DNA of 64,000 bases. Origin: Cladobotryum mycophilum (Eukaryota; Ascomycota; Sordariomycetes; Hypocreales; Hypocreaceae). The notes beneath the pieces are model-generated. The model was not told the DNA's origin. It saw nothing but the letters and a program-made list of their open reading frames with translations, and did no database searches. Made by a program: the position numbers and the translations under genes. Each line of letters opens with the position of its first letter. Position 1 is the stretch's first letter. Below, in pieces: positions 1-12,400 of this stretch. The stretch lies in assembly GCA_036429605.1 (NCBI GenBank), contig JAVFKD010000016.1, positions 2,666,001 through 2,730,000 of the forward strand. Direction: 5' to 3'.

Positions 1-305
1 CCATGCTCATCAGCCAAGTTTGCCGCCGCCCTCCCGTCCGCCCATGCAACCTGAGAAGCCCACCAATACTGGTGGGGATAGAACAACGGATGTGGTAGGA
101 GTATGTAGGAGTATGTAGGAGAGAAAAACGAGGATTTAAAAAGGGAGATGATCGTAGTGGCGATGTCTCACTTTGTTTTGTTTCCCGTGATTGATCGAAC
201 ATCGTGCGTCATCTATTACTTACACCTTCAATTCCTCCTCTCTCCAATCTTTGGACTTTATCCTACAACATCAACAGCAACAACATAAGCGTCAAGTCAT
301 CAACC
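1..305. other. intergenic, promoter side of the sugar dehydrogenase gene
   Basis: No gene is visible here. A short direct repeat of the unit TAGGAGTATG occurs around 94-120. The sequence from about 220 to 305 is pyrimidine- and CAA-rich, as in a fungal 5' leader, and leads to the start codon at 306. Confidence 0.5.
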
Positions 306-1922
306 ATGGCTATGAAATCGGTAGCCTTGACCTTTTTGCTCGGAGCACATTTCGGCTCAGCTGCCAGTGATGGCTGCTCCAACACTCTCACGACTTCGTA
401 CCCCGCGCCCGTTGCCGCCAGGGGATGGCAGTACCGCCTCGTCGCCAACGGCTTTACTAAGCCTCGAGGCATTGCCTTTGACCAGGACGGCGGCCTGTTG
501 GTCATTGATTCGGGAGTTGGTCTCGTGCATTTGTCGCTCAAGGATGAGGGCAGCACGTGCTTGTCTGTTGCTGAGAAGAAGACCCTGGTAGCGAATACGC
601 AGGTGAGTCTACCACTCGAAAAGAATCCAACATGTTCATCACACCAACCTTTATATCGAGCCATTGAGCTTCCTCTTTCCTTTACAAGCATTTTGTTTGT
701 TTGTTTGTTGGAGGCATAGTTGACTCAGCACCATCATAGCTCAACCATGGCATCGCTCTCTCCAATGATGGCAAGACTGTCTATGTCTCATCCTCCGAGG
801 CTGTCTACTCCTTTGCCTACGACAGCAAGGCTGTCACACTGGATACCGGTTCTAACCACACCATCGTTGCCAACATGAGCAACTCGGATCACACTACTCG
901 CACTTTGCTCATGTCTAATAAGAAGTCTGGCACCCTCGTCGTCTCTCGTGGCAGCGACTCCAACGAGGACAGCGATGCCCTCAACAAGGACAGCGGCCAC
1001 TCTCAGATCCGCAGCTACGACCTTGGCAAGCTCGGCAAGAATGATACCTATGAATTCCTAGATGGCGATGTTCTAGGCTGGGGTCTCCGTAACTCTGTCG
1101 GCGTCGCCGAGAACCCCAGCACGGGAGGTATCTGGTCTGTTGAGAACTCGGTCGACCAGCTGGACCGCAAGGGCAAGGACATTCACGAGAACAACCCTGC
1201 TGAGGAGCTCAACTACCATGGCACACTGGGATCTTCTGATCACCAGGGGGAAACTACGGCTACCCGGTCTGCTATACCATCTGGTCTACTCAGAACTTCC
1301 CCGAGCTGGGCTCCCTCAAAGTCGGCGACCAGTTCCCCGATGACAGCGCGCCGTCCACCCTCACCGACCAGGCCTGCAACTCCCAATACGTTCCCGCCGC
1401 TCTTCCTCTTCAGGCCCACGCTGCTCCTCTCGATATCAAGTTTACTTCTGACGGATCCAAGGCCTACGTCACCTTCCACGGCAGCTGTACGTCATGATAT
1501 TCTACCATCCATCCATCCATCCGTCTCACTTGCTCATGAAAAAAATACTAACTTTATAACCAGGGGATAGCACCAATCCCGTCGGCTACCGTGTCGCCAG
1601 CATCGACTTCAACAAGGACGGCCAACCCAGCGCCGCCAAGACCAGCACCGACGCCGCCGTCGACGTCCTCACCAACCCCGACAACTCCAAGTGCCCCAAG
1701 GCTTGCTTCCGCCCCGTCGGCCTAGCTTGGGACGCCAAGAACCGCCTGTTCCTCTCCTCCGACAGCACCGGCGAGATCTTTGTCCTCGAGCAGAATGGCC
1801 AGTCCTCTGGTGGCGGTAGCAGCAGTGACGGCGGCAGCGGTGCCGGGGCCTTGTTCCCTAAGAAGTCTGCCGCCATTGCTGTTGGGTTCGCAGCTGTTTT
1901 GGCCGGCATGCTTCTTGCGTAG
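306..1922 (+). CDS. secreted, probably GPI-anchored glucose/sorbosone dehydrogenase-like protein (frame broken)
   Basis: This looks like a fungal soluble-quinoprotein (PQQ-type) glucose/sorbosone dehydrogenase, a six-bladed beta-propeller that oxidises sugars outside the cell. Exons are 306-602, 740-1486 and 1564-1922, with GT-AG introns 603-739 and 1487-1563. An N-terminal signal peptide (about residues 1-20) is visible. Family-like blocks follow: GFTKPRGIAFD, LNHGIALSNDG, GLRNSVGVAENP, ELNYHG, NYGYPVC and GLAWDAKNRLFLSSDSTGEIFVL. The C-terminus is a Ser/Gly linker, then a basic KK and a hydrophobic tail, typical of a GPI signal. The frame breaks at the G5 run 1246-1250. Adding one G restores about 467 residues; the three exons sum to 1403 nt, one short of a multiple of three. 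No GT donor is placed to explain the shift by splicing. It is either an assembly error or a recently inactivated gene. The family assignment is fairly sure; cofactor and substrate are inferred. Confidence 0.75.
1246..1250 (+). other. frameshift site in the sugar dehydrogenase gene (G5 run)
   Basis: Upstream codons read as HGTLGSSDHQ and the downstream family block NYGYPVC lies one frame away. Six Gs instead of five would join them without changing any other residue. Confidence 0.75.
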
Positions 1923-2647
1923 TAGGTGCAAAAAGTAGAAAGCTCTGATTAGCCGGCAGTTGATCAAAGATATAAAAAAGGTATTGGCGAGAAATATAGG
2001 GAGAGAAAAGGGGCCCCCCTAGAAGAAAAAAAATAGGAACTAATTTATGAGATATGGGGTTTGAGGTCTTTGAATTCGTCTTCTTGTTTTTAGATATATC
2101 ACTGCTTGGGATGTCTCTCGTTTATGAATCATGACAACTATCGGCGTCGGTGGGCTTTTCTTGCCATATTAAATATATATATACCTAGTAGTTATTCTAC
2201 TTTTGAATTTATTTACATGATGCCAATCAGAGGGGATAACAGCAAGGGTAACATCAAAGTGGTGTTCATGGTCACTTTACCATATCATATTCTTCCGAAG
2301 AAAAGAGCTGCGCGTACCGTTTGTGTGGAGAACTCACAAGTTCCTTAGCATGTAAATTATGCGGCGTGAAAAAAACTGTTAGGATTCATCATGGCTAAAC
2401 TACCAACTAATAAGCCAAGTCATATACAACGTGAGCATTCCTTTTGTTTCCCTTTTCTCTACTTTGACCACTTCTCTTCGGTATATCATGATCCAACATA
2501 GCGGGGGCGTCTTTAAGTGTAAACAACAGATGGAGAGAGTAATTAATATCCGTATTGTTGTGTTTTTTCTTTTCTTTCTCTTTGCCTTGAACGCCTTGCT
2601 TGACCCCTCGGCAGCCATCTCCTACATGTTTGCTTTATAGCACTAGA
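1923..2647. other. convergent 3' intergenic region
   Basis: This lies between the 3' ends of the sugar dehydrogenase (+) and SEC13 (-). It is AT-rich, with AAATATATATATACC-like stretches near 2170 that are suitable for polyadenylation. No gene is seen. Confidence 0.5.
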
Positions 2648-3846
2648 TTACTCCTCAATAGACTTAACACACTCCCATTCACCACGCAGGTTCTCTTTCC
2701 ATAGGGAGACCTTGTTGTCGGCACCACTGACGGCGAGGACGTTGCCGCTAAGAGACCAGCTCACACGCCAGACAGGGGCCTCGAAGTTGAGCACCTTGCT
2801 GACCCACTGGCCACTGCTGGCCTGGTCGGATGTCCAGATTCGAACCGTCTTGTCTTGAGAGGCGGACGCAATGTACGACTTTTGCAGGATGGTGGGGGAC
2901 CAGGCGACGTCGCGAACCCAATCGGAGTGGCCTGTCAGGGGCTCACTCTCTTGCTTATAAGACTGTGCGGCGGGGTCGAAAGTCCAGATCTTGAGGATGT
3001 TGTCGGATCCGCCCGTCACGAATCGGCGGTTGCCAGTGGCACCAGGTCCAGGAGCGCTGCTAATGATGCTGCCGGGTGTGGTGGCGGGCGCCCAGGAGAC
3101 GGAGTTGACGCCGAGGCCGTGGGCGGGGAAGGTGACGTGGTCGACGCTGTTATCCTTGAACTCGAGCACGCTGACGTTGCCATCGGAGGAAGCGCAGGCG
3201 AGGAGGCAGCCAGCCTCGTGGGGGGACCAGGAGACGATGTTGACCGAGGCCTTGTGCAAGGGGAAGTCGTAGATTCTCTGCCACTGGTTGTTCTGAGCGC
3301 CTTGCTCCTTCCAGATGAAGACCTTGCCGTCGTATCCAGCCGACGCAAGAATGTTGCCGTACTTGGGATGCGCCCAGGAGACGCACCAGACGGCGCCCTC
3401 GTGACTATAAAACAAAAACAAAAAGGTTACGTTAAACGATGTTTCTCGGGTACCGGTTGAGAGTGGGAGGAGGCTACATACCCCTTGAGCGTCTCTATCA
3501 GACGCTGTGTTTCCCCCTCGATTTCAAAGATTTTGATTGTTCGGTCGCTAGAGCAGGTTGCTAGCTTTCGGCCGTAGTAGTCAAGGACTGCATCGTGCTG
3601 GATTTTAGTTAGTCGAAGGGCGTCTTGTAGCTCCGTTGTGAAAGACAGGAAGTCTATAGTTTAGCCACGTGGTGGCAATGAAACCAAGGAAGGAAACGTA
3701 CAATCATATCATCGTGGCCAGAATTCGAGATGACTTGCGCCGCCTGCACGAGTTTGTTAGTTGCTGTTGCTGTTGCTGTTGGCTCCCCCCCTCTTCTTCT
3801 TCTTCTTCTTCTTATGGGGGAAACCTTTGGGATTGAAACATACCAT
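2648..3846 (-). CDS. sec13: Sec13, COPII coat and nuclear pore WD40 protein
   Basis: Sec13 is a WD40 beta-propeller that pairs with Sec31 in the COPII outer coat and with Nup145C/Nup96 in the nuclear pore Y-complex. Coding exons are 3846-3844 (the ATG alone), 3743-3702, 3597-3482 and 3404-2648. All introns are GT-AG: 3744-3843, 3598-3701, 3405-3481. The spliced length is 918 nt, giving 305 residues, the usual Sec13 size. The start MAAQVISNSGHDDMIHDAVL, the block YYGRKLATCSSDRTIKIF and the repeats GHSDWVRDVAWSP and ASQDKTVRIWT are all Sec13-like. The gene ends with KSIEE. The first intron falls directly after the start codon and holds CTT and GTTGCT simple repeats. It is divergent from PEX20 across 1.2 kb. 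Confidence 0.95.
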
Positions 3847-5066
3847 TTTGAACGAGTTTATGCCAACAAGGCAGAATTATATGAAAAAGAAAAAGGATTG
3901 GTGTGGTGATGGTCGAGGGGGAGAACGAGAACGATGGGATCGATCTGTCCTTGAGCTGCCCGCCATCAAGCTACGGCGTATAGTAACATGGATCGCGCTT
4001 GGTGACAGATTGGCCCTGGCATTTGATGTCACGTGACGCAAGTAAGAGGACCCACTAGGGATGTTCAGCATTCTTAATTGATGAATGATGGATGGTATAT
4101 GGATGAGGTGACCTCTCCACATGAGAGTGGTTCTGGAATTTTACTTTAATTAGACCTTGATATTATATTGATTTATGAATTTGAGCGCCGTCCTATAAAT
4201 CAGAATTCCATGTTGCGTTGGCCCAAACAAAATATTCTGATCATCTATTGGCATCGACTGCCGAATTGAAGAAGACAAAAAGGAGGCTTTGGAACATGCT
4301 TCTGGAATAAGGAAACAGCATGATGAACCGTTCTTTTTTTATTTTAATTTTTTTAACAGGTATAGAGCCTAAAAAGGGTATTACTTGTGCTATAAACAAA
4401 GACACTGTATGCGGTCAGACAGAACAGGCCTCATCGTTTCCTGTCCCCCAGAATAAAAAGAATAATAAAAAAGTCTTATGGAGACCGACCGACCCCCTTC
4501 ACAAGCCTCGGCAAGCCGTGCCGAAAGGGGAAATGCTGCACCTCGAACTTGCCTTGATGTCACAGGCACAGGCATAGCCAGCGTGACAAAACTGCAGGTA
4601 CAGTTTTTTAAACCCTTCTGACTGCAGTTACTCCAGGTAACTTTATTTCTTCTTTTTCCACCGCCTCGATCAGAAGACGGACTTTTTATTCAAGTAGTAT
4701 TGTTCTTCATTTCGTCCAGCTACCTATTAAACGAGATTTCTCATATTTCATTAATCAGAAAAGGGAAACCCTTTTACCCCAGACATTTCTTTCCTTCTTC
4801 TCCATCCCTTTCAACGTCCAAACCCGCTGACGGTCCACATCATCCGCCACCCCGGTTTCGCCGAGGCTATTACAAACCCGCTCTCTTTCTCTCTCCCCCA
4901 GCCCAGAGCCAAAAAGGACCTATTAACCAGAACCATAAACCCGCTTGTCGTCTTATGCGCCATCTCGCAAAGTCCCTTTTTTTCTGTTAAGAAAAGTCAA
5001 AATTGGGTGGATTTACTCAGTCGTAAAACGGGGACGCTTTAGTCAAATCAACAATCAGCAGTAATC
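3847..5066. other. divergent intergenic region between SEC13 and PEX20
   Basis: This 1.2 kb stretch holds the promoters of SEC13 (left) and PEX20 (right). It contains an E-box-like palindrome at 4029-4036 and CT-rich DNA at about 4780-4900. I see no gene in it. Confidence 0.5.
4029..4036. promoter_or_regulatory. TCACGTGA palindrome (E-box/bHLH-type site)
   Basis: A perfect TCACGTGA palindrome lies about 185 bp upstream of the SEC13 start codon. CACGTG is a common bHLH site in fungi; binding here is inferred from sequence alone. Confidence 0.35.
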
Positions 5067-6124
5067 ATGGCAGAGGCATCGTGCAGCGGTGGAACACCTT
5101 TTAAGCAGCTCATTGATCACCAAGCGCGTGATGTCAGCCATCATCAAGACCGGCTGGTCGATCGAGCCGGTGCTCTTGGAAGCAGTGTAGGTTTTTTCTC
5201 TCTCTATTTTTCACTCCATCTCATGAGATAGAGACGGCTAACCCGTCCTCCAAGTCTTTCCGGTCTTCACCAGCTCAGTTGAACCAGCCTCAGAATGGCT
5301 TTGGCGCATTCATGGGTGGTGGTAACTCGGCCTTGCCTGGCTTTCAACATGATCCCGCTGGTAGACTTGCCGTACATGCGGCCAGCTTGCAGCCCCTCAA
5401 CGCTGGACCTGCTGCCGCTCATCCTGAATTCTCGCGAGCCTCACCTGCTCCAGAAGCCGCCAACTGGGCTGCTGACTTTAGTCGCGTCGCTACGCAGCAA
5501 AGACCGGTGGGTCAGCTTTCTCACGTTGCCCAGTCTAGGCAAATGAATCAGTCTCCAGCGTCGCAGCTCAACTTCCAGTCCGCGTTTGCGCAACCAAACA
5601 TGGCTTTTGGCTCCGCTTTTGGTATGGCTAATGGCGCATTCATGGCTCCCGGAGTAGCCCAGCAGCAGCAGCAACCTGTTCAGGGCGATTTTGATCAGGA
5701 AATGTCTCGTTGGATGTCCGCCCACGGCGGCGGGAACATGCAGGATGTGGACGCCGCCATGGACCAGATGGCCCGAGAGCTGGAGCAGAGCGAAGCTGTT
5801 ACTGCCCCTGAGGCCGAAATAATCGACAACACGCGCATGACAGACCTTGAAACCCCGGAGATTGGCAACCTCTCGTTGGAATCAAGAGAGGCACCGTTAG
5901 CAACAACAGAGCAAGAACAGGTCGACCTCGACAACCATGCCAAATCTGCCGTCGCCGAAGCCGCCGAGAAACTCCTCGATTGCGTCAAGCATGAAGGTGG
6001 CGAGAAGTGGCAGAACTCTGTTTTCTTGTCACTCATGCGTGATTTCCGCGATGGAAGGAAGGATATCGTGGGTGATGAGATCCGCACATCTGATGAGGCC
6101 CCAGCTATTGAAGCACAAACATGA
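5067..6124 (+). CDS. pex20: Pex20, peroxisomal PTS2 import co-receptor
   Basis: Pex20 is the fungal partner of Pex7 for importing PTS2 proteins into peroxisomes; it cycles between cytosol and the membrane docking complex (Pex14/Pex13). Exons are 5067-5186 and 5255-6124, with one 68-nt GT-AG intron, giving 329 residues. The start MAEASCSGGTPFKQL carries the conserved N-terminal Cys (residue 6) used for receptor monoubiquitination and recycling in this family. A WxxxF-type motif (NWAADF, about residues 110-115) would contact Pex14 or Pex13. The middle is Gln/Pro/Ala-rich and disordered. The C-terminal block KWQNSVFLSLMRDFRDGRKD matches the Pex7-binding region. PEX14, its docking partner, is 22 kb away in the same window. 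Confidence 0.92.
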
Positions 6125-7223
6125 CGAGGACCGACTACAATTAAAACTGCAGGACTGCAAAATCACAGTCCGTCAATATATAAGGAAAAGCAAGGCCAAG
6201 AATTGCGATTCACAAAGAGATCATCATCATCACGGGCTTCCTCGCAGGCTTCTAGGTCATGCGCTTATCACCTTAGCCAGACGGCATTCTAGAGGGGCTG
6301 GAGGTTGTAAGCACATGGCCAAAAAAACTTTTACCTCTGCATGCTTATCAAGAAGCCAAGGATGTCTTTCTCCCGAGAGATAGGGGGAGTACGTGAACAT
6401 GACAGAAAAAGGGGGGTGGGGGTGTGCATAGTTATCATGGTACAGAATACGGAGTAAAGGTATACAGGATCAGGTCTAGTATCGACGAGAGGACCTAGGA
6501 AGTATGAAAGGTAGACGGGATATTGCAACTGGCGCATTGGTTACATGTACAACGATTTTAAATACCTTTTTTATCACTTTGTCGATTTCACCACCATAAG
6601 TTTGGGCTACACTTTTTGTATTATAGCAAGGAAATGGAAATCATCAAAAAATCAATCATATCCCCCCAACATATCCCCTCCCAACATAACCCTGACCATC
6701 ACGCAACACGTTTTCTTTTCAACTGCTTAGAGAGACTAGTATATTTCTCTTAGTATCACCTAGCTCCTAGATACCTACGCGAAGAAGCCAACATGCCCGC
6801 AACCTACGCCGGCGAGAACATGTTTTTAACTACCAACCAATAGACCAACGCCCAATCTATATAGAAAGTGAAATATCAAACCACCACATAAAACGAGCTT
6901 ATGCACGCTTAGACTCTCAAAGCCAGGTTTGGCCAGGAACGAGAACAACAAGGCAAGGCCGGAGGCCACAAAACAAAGACTCCCCAACTCCAATCCAGCC
7001 ATTGTCCGAGTTTGCACTATACACAACTGATATAAAGACAGGTGATAACATCAACGCCAGTGATTGAAGAAAAATGAGAAGAAAGGGCACACGTCGGCGC
7101 CCATTGTAAATAATGAGGAGAAACAAAAGGAGCTTATGAAACACGGCCCATTTGCGCAGAAAATCCGAGTAATGCCATTAGCGGGTAAGAAAAATATTCG
7201 AATGAAAGCAGCTCTGGCACATA
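6125..7223. other. convergent 3' intergenic region
   Basis: This lies between the 3' ends of PEX20 (+) and the DUF7820-like gene (-). It is AT-rich and contains a TACGGAGTA motif at 6448-6456. No gene or RNA is recognised. Confidence 0.45.
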
Positions 7224-9421
7224 TCATTGTGCCCACCAAAGACAGCCGCACTGAGTGAGTTCGTATACCCCGCGAGCTGAAACTGCATCATGCCATGATC
7301 GACCATCAACATGCCGAGGGCGTTGATGTTGCTCCCTTTGCTCCTTCAAGGAGCTTGCGTTTTCTATAATTTGTACTTGAATAGGTTTTCCGTTGCCGTC
7401 TGTCAAATTCTTAGCGTCCTGACCATTGTCGATAATTTCAACCTGGCGGCAGGACGCCTTATTGTTGGGATTACCGATCCGTCGCTCTACAAATTTGACT
7501 GCATTCGGATACGCCGGTAGAGGGTCCGTGGGATAACTATAGGAATCGCTATCGGTTGAAGTTGGTGCTTGGCTATATGATGTCGTTGATGTCGGCCTGA
7601 TTGGCTTGACTTTTTGACCAGGATAGATGAAAATTTCCAAAGTGGTGTCCGGCCAAGTGCATATCCAGCACTTATCTCCATCCTTGGCACCGACGCTTTT
7701 CTTCAACCGGAGCGTCTCGAAATCTGCAACCGAGCCAGAGAGATCCCATCGTTTCGTATTTGGGTTAAGGCCGTTTTCGCCAATGATTACGGTCTTATCG
7801 TACACGACCTTTAGCCACCAAGCAGGGCCACGACCTTGATCAAAGGTATCATTGACTAGTGTAAGCGGAAGGGCATGTTTCACCTGGGGTGGCTGCGTGC
7901 CCCAAAGATAGTTGCTGTTTGAAATATTGACAGCCGTGAGAGTAAGATCATAACACTTGGTGTCTTCTTCGTTCTCTTCACGGCTAATGCCCATCGAGTA
8001 AAACCGGAATGGCATTTCGCAACTCCAAGTCTGAGACTGGTTGGCATCGTTGAAGCAGTCCTTGGGTGCCTGGCTAGGAATAAGAGGAGGTAAAGCAAAG
8101 AAGCCAGTCATAAGTGGTGGGAGGCCGGGGGAGCCGTAGGCAAAGGTATGATATCGGCAATTGGTGTTGTTGTAGGATTGGATTTGCCAGGGCTACATGG
8201 GTACAACTGTTAGCTTGCACAAACCGGGCAAAGGGGGGTTTCCAAAGGAGAGGGCATACCCATTACGGTCACGGCCTTTTCCATATCTAGGTCCTTTACT
8301 GTGATGTGATAACACTGTTCCTATGACGGCGCCCATGATGACGCCAATGAGGACAACAGTAACCGCCACCAAACAGATTGCCCAGTATGGTATAATACCC
8401 CAGAGTTTTTCTTCGCGCGCCGTTGCCACTTGTTCATAGGCGGTTTCTCAGCCACATCTCGAGCGGCGGTATTAATGTCATGCTGACTTATAGTTGATGG
8501 ACGAGATCGCGTAGGTTCAAGGTCCTCTTCAGTAGCAGAAAATTCCGGGTTTCGCGTGGCAACACCAATTCCTCCTGCGCCGGCAATAGCAATGGTCTGT
8601 TGAGGTGACGCTGTGGTGTTGGTTGGGCTCGTCTCCTGGCTTGCTTCGATAGATGTCTTTGGCGCAAACGGTTGATCAGGATACCTAGTGTACGGTGGTA
8701 ACTCCTCCGTATGCCCCAAGGGACCGATTAAACCGCCCGCTTCTTCTCCATCTGGACCTATCTGTCTTCGATAAGCATCACCAGCGATTGGAAAGCCGAC
8801 GGGTATCTGCTGCTGCGGGGTCTCGTCCACACTTGGAACAATATTTTGAGTATAGAGAGCATAGGGATGTGTAGGACCGCGGGGGCCGTCGTACGAATGA
8901 CGAGTGGTGGGTAAAGCAGTCGAAGATGTAGCGTTGCTGAGGGTTCTCTGCGGGTACATTTGATATGGATGAGAAGGGCCAGACGGCCCCCGGTAGGGAC
9001 TCTGCGGCCGAATTTGAGGTGCATCAGCTAATGGTTCGAACGGTAGAGGAGCTCCACTAGCATTGGAACCATCATTGCGCAGAGTTAAAGAATCATGTGG
9101 GCGCGGAGGTTTTACGGTGCTTAAAGGGCGGTCGGTTGTGTTCTCTTGTTGCTTAGAAGAAGAGTCTGTAACGACAGAAGATTCTTGTGGAGTAGACAGC
9201 GACTGAATTGTTGATTGCGGCGACGGGGTGGTTAATGGCGATGGTTCGACTAGAGGAAGGGTGTGTGTCTGCTGAGTCGGCCGGAAGCCGTCGGATATAG
9301 TGGCTTCTGCCAGATCGTAATCTTCCTCTTCGTTCTGATTGCCACTGATTGATAGCCTCAATGACCTTCGAAGAGAAGACCTTCTGTCAAACTCCGATGA
9401 TTTGCCATTGAAGGGATCCAT
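7224..9421 (-). CDS. single-pass membrane protein, DUF7820-like (frame broken)
   Basis: This is a long fungal membrane protein of unknown function. The start MDPFNGKSSEFDRR is followed by about 330 disordered Pro/Ser/Thr residues with tandem GPSHPYQMYPQ / GPTHPYALYTQ-like repeats. Then comes a basic segment (KWQRRAKK), one transmembrane helix (IIPYWAICLVAVTVVLIGVIMGA region) and an extracellular domain with N-glycosylation sequons and cysteines (C..YHTFAYGSPGLPPLMTGFFALPP, DKCWICTWPDTTLEIFI) ending in a short Cys-x-Cys tail. The domain resembles DUF7820, recalled but not searched. Exons are 9421-8260 and 8192-7224, with the intron 8193-8259 (donor GTATGC). The frame breaks at a run of five T (A on the coding strand) at 8406-8410, and a second base is missing between 8260 and 8405. 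With both restored the length is 710 residues. The exact exon-intron join is therefore uncertain. Confidence 0.6.
8406..8410 (-). other. frameshift site in the DUF7820-like gene (A5 on the coding strand)
   Basis: Upstream frame reads NKWQRRAKK; the transmembrane segment LWGIIPYWAICL lies one frame away. One more A gives a continuous KKKLWGIIPYW. A second missing base is required before the donor at 8259; the TTTT run 8277-8280 is one candidate. Confidence 0.65.
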
Positions 9422-12400
9422 GGCGACAGTGAGTTTTGTATCGGGTTTCGCGAAAGAAGTCGCTGTGGTGACTAGAGCAAAGGTGAAATCCCGCGGCGAA
9501 AGGCCTCGAAAGGCCAGGGATTATCACGGTTTGCTATTCTCCCCCGATCGACCACGTTCAATTTAATGCGTCGATCGGGACAGCCGTCGAATTGACGGTT
9601 GGCCGAGACGTCGACGGCGGCGATGCTATTAACAAGACCGAAGGGTTGTATGGCCGATTATCGAGTGCTGGTAATCAATCGATGCGATTTCTCCGGGTGG
9701 TAAGACGATACGGATGCGGCGGGTGGTTGTTGTGTGGTATGTCGATTGAGATTGAAAGAATGTCGAAATGAATAAAGTGGAAAACGCAGAGCGGGTGGAT
9801 GGATGGATGGATGGATGGGTGGGCGAGTGGAGAGCAGAACCACTGACCACCCAAAACCAGAAACGAGAAAACAAACCGCCCCCCAGTCCAAGAACTCCAA
9901 ACAGGCACAGGCGGGAAGAGCAGCGAAACAGACAACAGAAGAGCGCTGGAGGGAGGGCCAATACGCACGGAGTTCGGCAGGTGAGTGGGCGCTGGAACAG
10001 GCTTCGGTTGGCTGCTGGTGGTTGGAACGGAGACTAAAAGAGGGACCAAGGTCATATCATTGGCGCCTCTGTTCAGGATGGTGAGAATTGGCTTGAGCCT
10101 TCTGCCGGCAAAGAGACGGGGATATTAATAGCCCTGTGGTTGTACGTAAGTTGATGGGGTGCTGTGCCTCGTTTGGCTGGTTTCATCCATCACTATTATG
10201 ATCAAGGTCTTGATAGTCTTCAAGATCGTCTCTTTTGTTATCCGTTATCGCAGCTTTGTCCACGATTCAATCAATGCCTCTTGGAACTGAACGCCGGAGA
10301 GAATGCCCGCCCTCTTTTTGACTCACAAGGGCTTGTAGATACTTGTACGGAGTAGCAATTGCGCAGTCTTACGCTGCCAAGTTGCTACTTGTCGCCAATG
10401 TGACACTTTAGCACCCCTCAATGTAGCAGCCAGTGTCGCAAAAGGATTGTTGCATCCCCCCCCCCCGCGTCGTCGAAGAGAATCGCCTCTAAGAGTTAAA
10501 GAAGTGTATGATTTTACACATTGCCTTTGAATTCAACAAACGAGGCAAAGTTAAACTGCATCACTGACTTTGGCAGGTTGAAAATTTGCGTCGATGGCCA
10601 GGCCGTTGAATTCTGCCCGTTGAAACCGATCCACTGTGATTGTCGTACAGAAGGCAAGTGCCGTCCCAGCGTCCCCCTCCCTTGCTTCCCCAAGCGCACA
10701 AGCACTGTGTACACATTTATCCATACGACAAGATACTTGCCCCTGAGCCGGTCATCAAATAGCATCTAGAGTAATTATATGCGTAGCGTGCAAGATATGA
10801 ATATTGCAATGCATGACGGCTGTGTATATATCAATTATGATATGGTATGAGATATTAAAAGTATTCATAGCATGCATTTTCTTGTTATTACAGGCTTCCA
10901 ACTGCCCTCTCATTATCACCATCGTGTCATGAGCTGGTACCTTGGTACCCAAGTTCTTTGAAAGTGCAGGTGCTACAAGTCAGACCTGCATGTTTAGTGC
11001 ACAGGCTTAGCGAGGTAACGGGCCTGTGGGTTAGTGAGTTGCATCCTTGCGTCCCGTCCTCACGTCCGTCCTGTCCTGTCCAAGTTCTGGATCATCTCAT
11101 CCATGAAATGTCAGACCAGAGCCTGCCAAAATACTGCGCCCGCTTCATCAAAGATGAGCATCACCTGAACTCCCCTGCTCGAGCAATTAAAAGAGCATGC
11201 AAGCCGTTATCTGCACTCTTTCATCTTCCATCTCCCCTTTACATGTGTCGAAATATGGATACACACGGGCTTCAGTCAGTGATTGCCAATCTTCATGGCC
11301 ATGGCTTGATTCGGTACAGTCTAGAACGATCATGCCGAAGCGACACTCTGGTCCGATCGAGCTGAAAATTCAAAAGTGATCTATGGATGCATATGCAATG
11401 CCAAGTGTGTCAACGAGCGTTTATCAACCTTGCCTTCGGCTAGCAGCCGCTTCAGAGCAAGTTTTTTCTTCTTCTTTTTGGCGTCCTACTTGTAAGAAAA
11501 CCCCGTACGGAGTACTTGCAATGCATTGGACGATGATTGGCCTCTGCTGCATCTTGCCATTCGGTGTTGCTATTCCATTACACTTGGCAATGCAAGAAAC
11601 GGAAGCGAATGTCAATGCTAGGGTTTTGGCATAATGCGTCTGGATATATGGATGCATCGGCATAACTTTATGACAACGAAGAAACCTGGCTCCAACGGCT
11701 TCTATGAGCACATCAAGGCCATTCCATTTACTCGCATTGCATTCTATTCATGGAAAAAAATGTTCCCACACTCTAGGTTTAGACTAAAAGGGCTTCCAGG
11801 ACGAGTGTGTAACACCAGCCCTCTCGGCGTCACAGCCTAGTATTACCCCTTTAAGCGTGACAACCTCATCAAACAGCCGTGCTCTCTTGAAAAGATCCGT
11901 TTGTCATCTTCTTGCGCCATCTACATGCAGATATTTTTACTACGCCTTAATGCAGTCTGTCTACGTATACTAAACTTTCTATGCGTTACGATACCGACTT
12001 ATCCTGACAGCCCGGAGCCAATCGATCTGATCTACCAGGTCCCCGCGCCACCAAATATGACCTAACGAGCCGTTGCCGTGATGGGTGGTTGAGTATGACA
12101 CTTGTCAATACCGTGGCTTATTAGGGGGACAGTTTTCCGTTCGATTGGGTATCAGTTCGGCTGGCCGCCTCTCTCCAGCCTCCATACAGAGACAACTTCA
12201 TCGCCGGACAAAGCTGCGAGTTGTGTTATTCCGGTCTGACAACAGTGTCTCTGTAGCAAGTACGACTTCAAGCTGCTAGCCGTGCCCAATAATTCGTCGG
12301 GAATATGCTCGTCTATAGCTTCGTTGAAACACGAAGAAGCATTGGTCACGTAACCCAAAAAGCCAGGATATCTAGACTGAGGAGAATCGTCCCATTGGAT

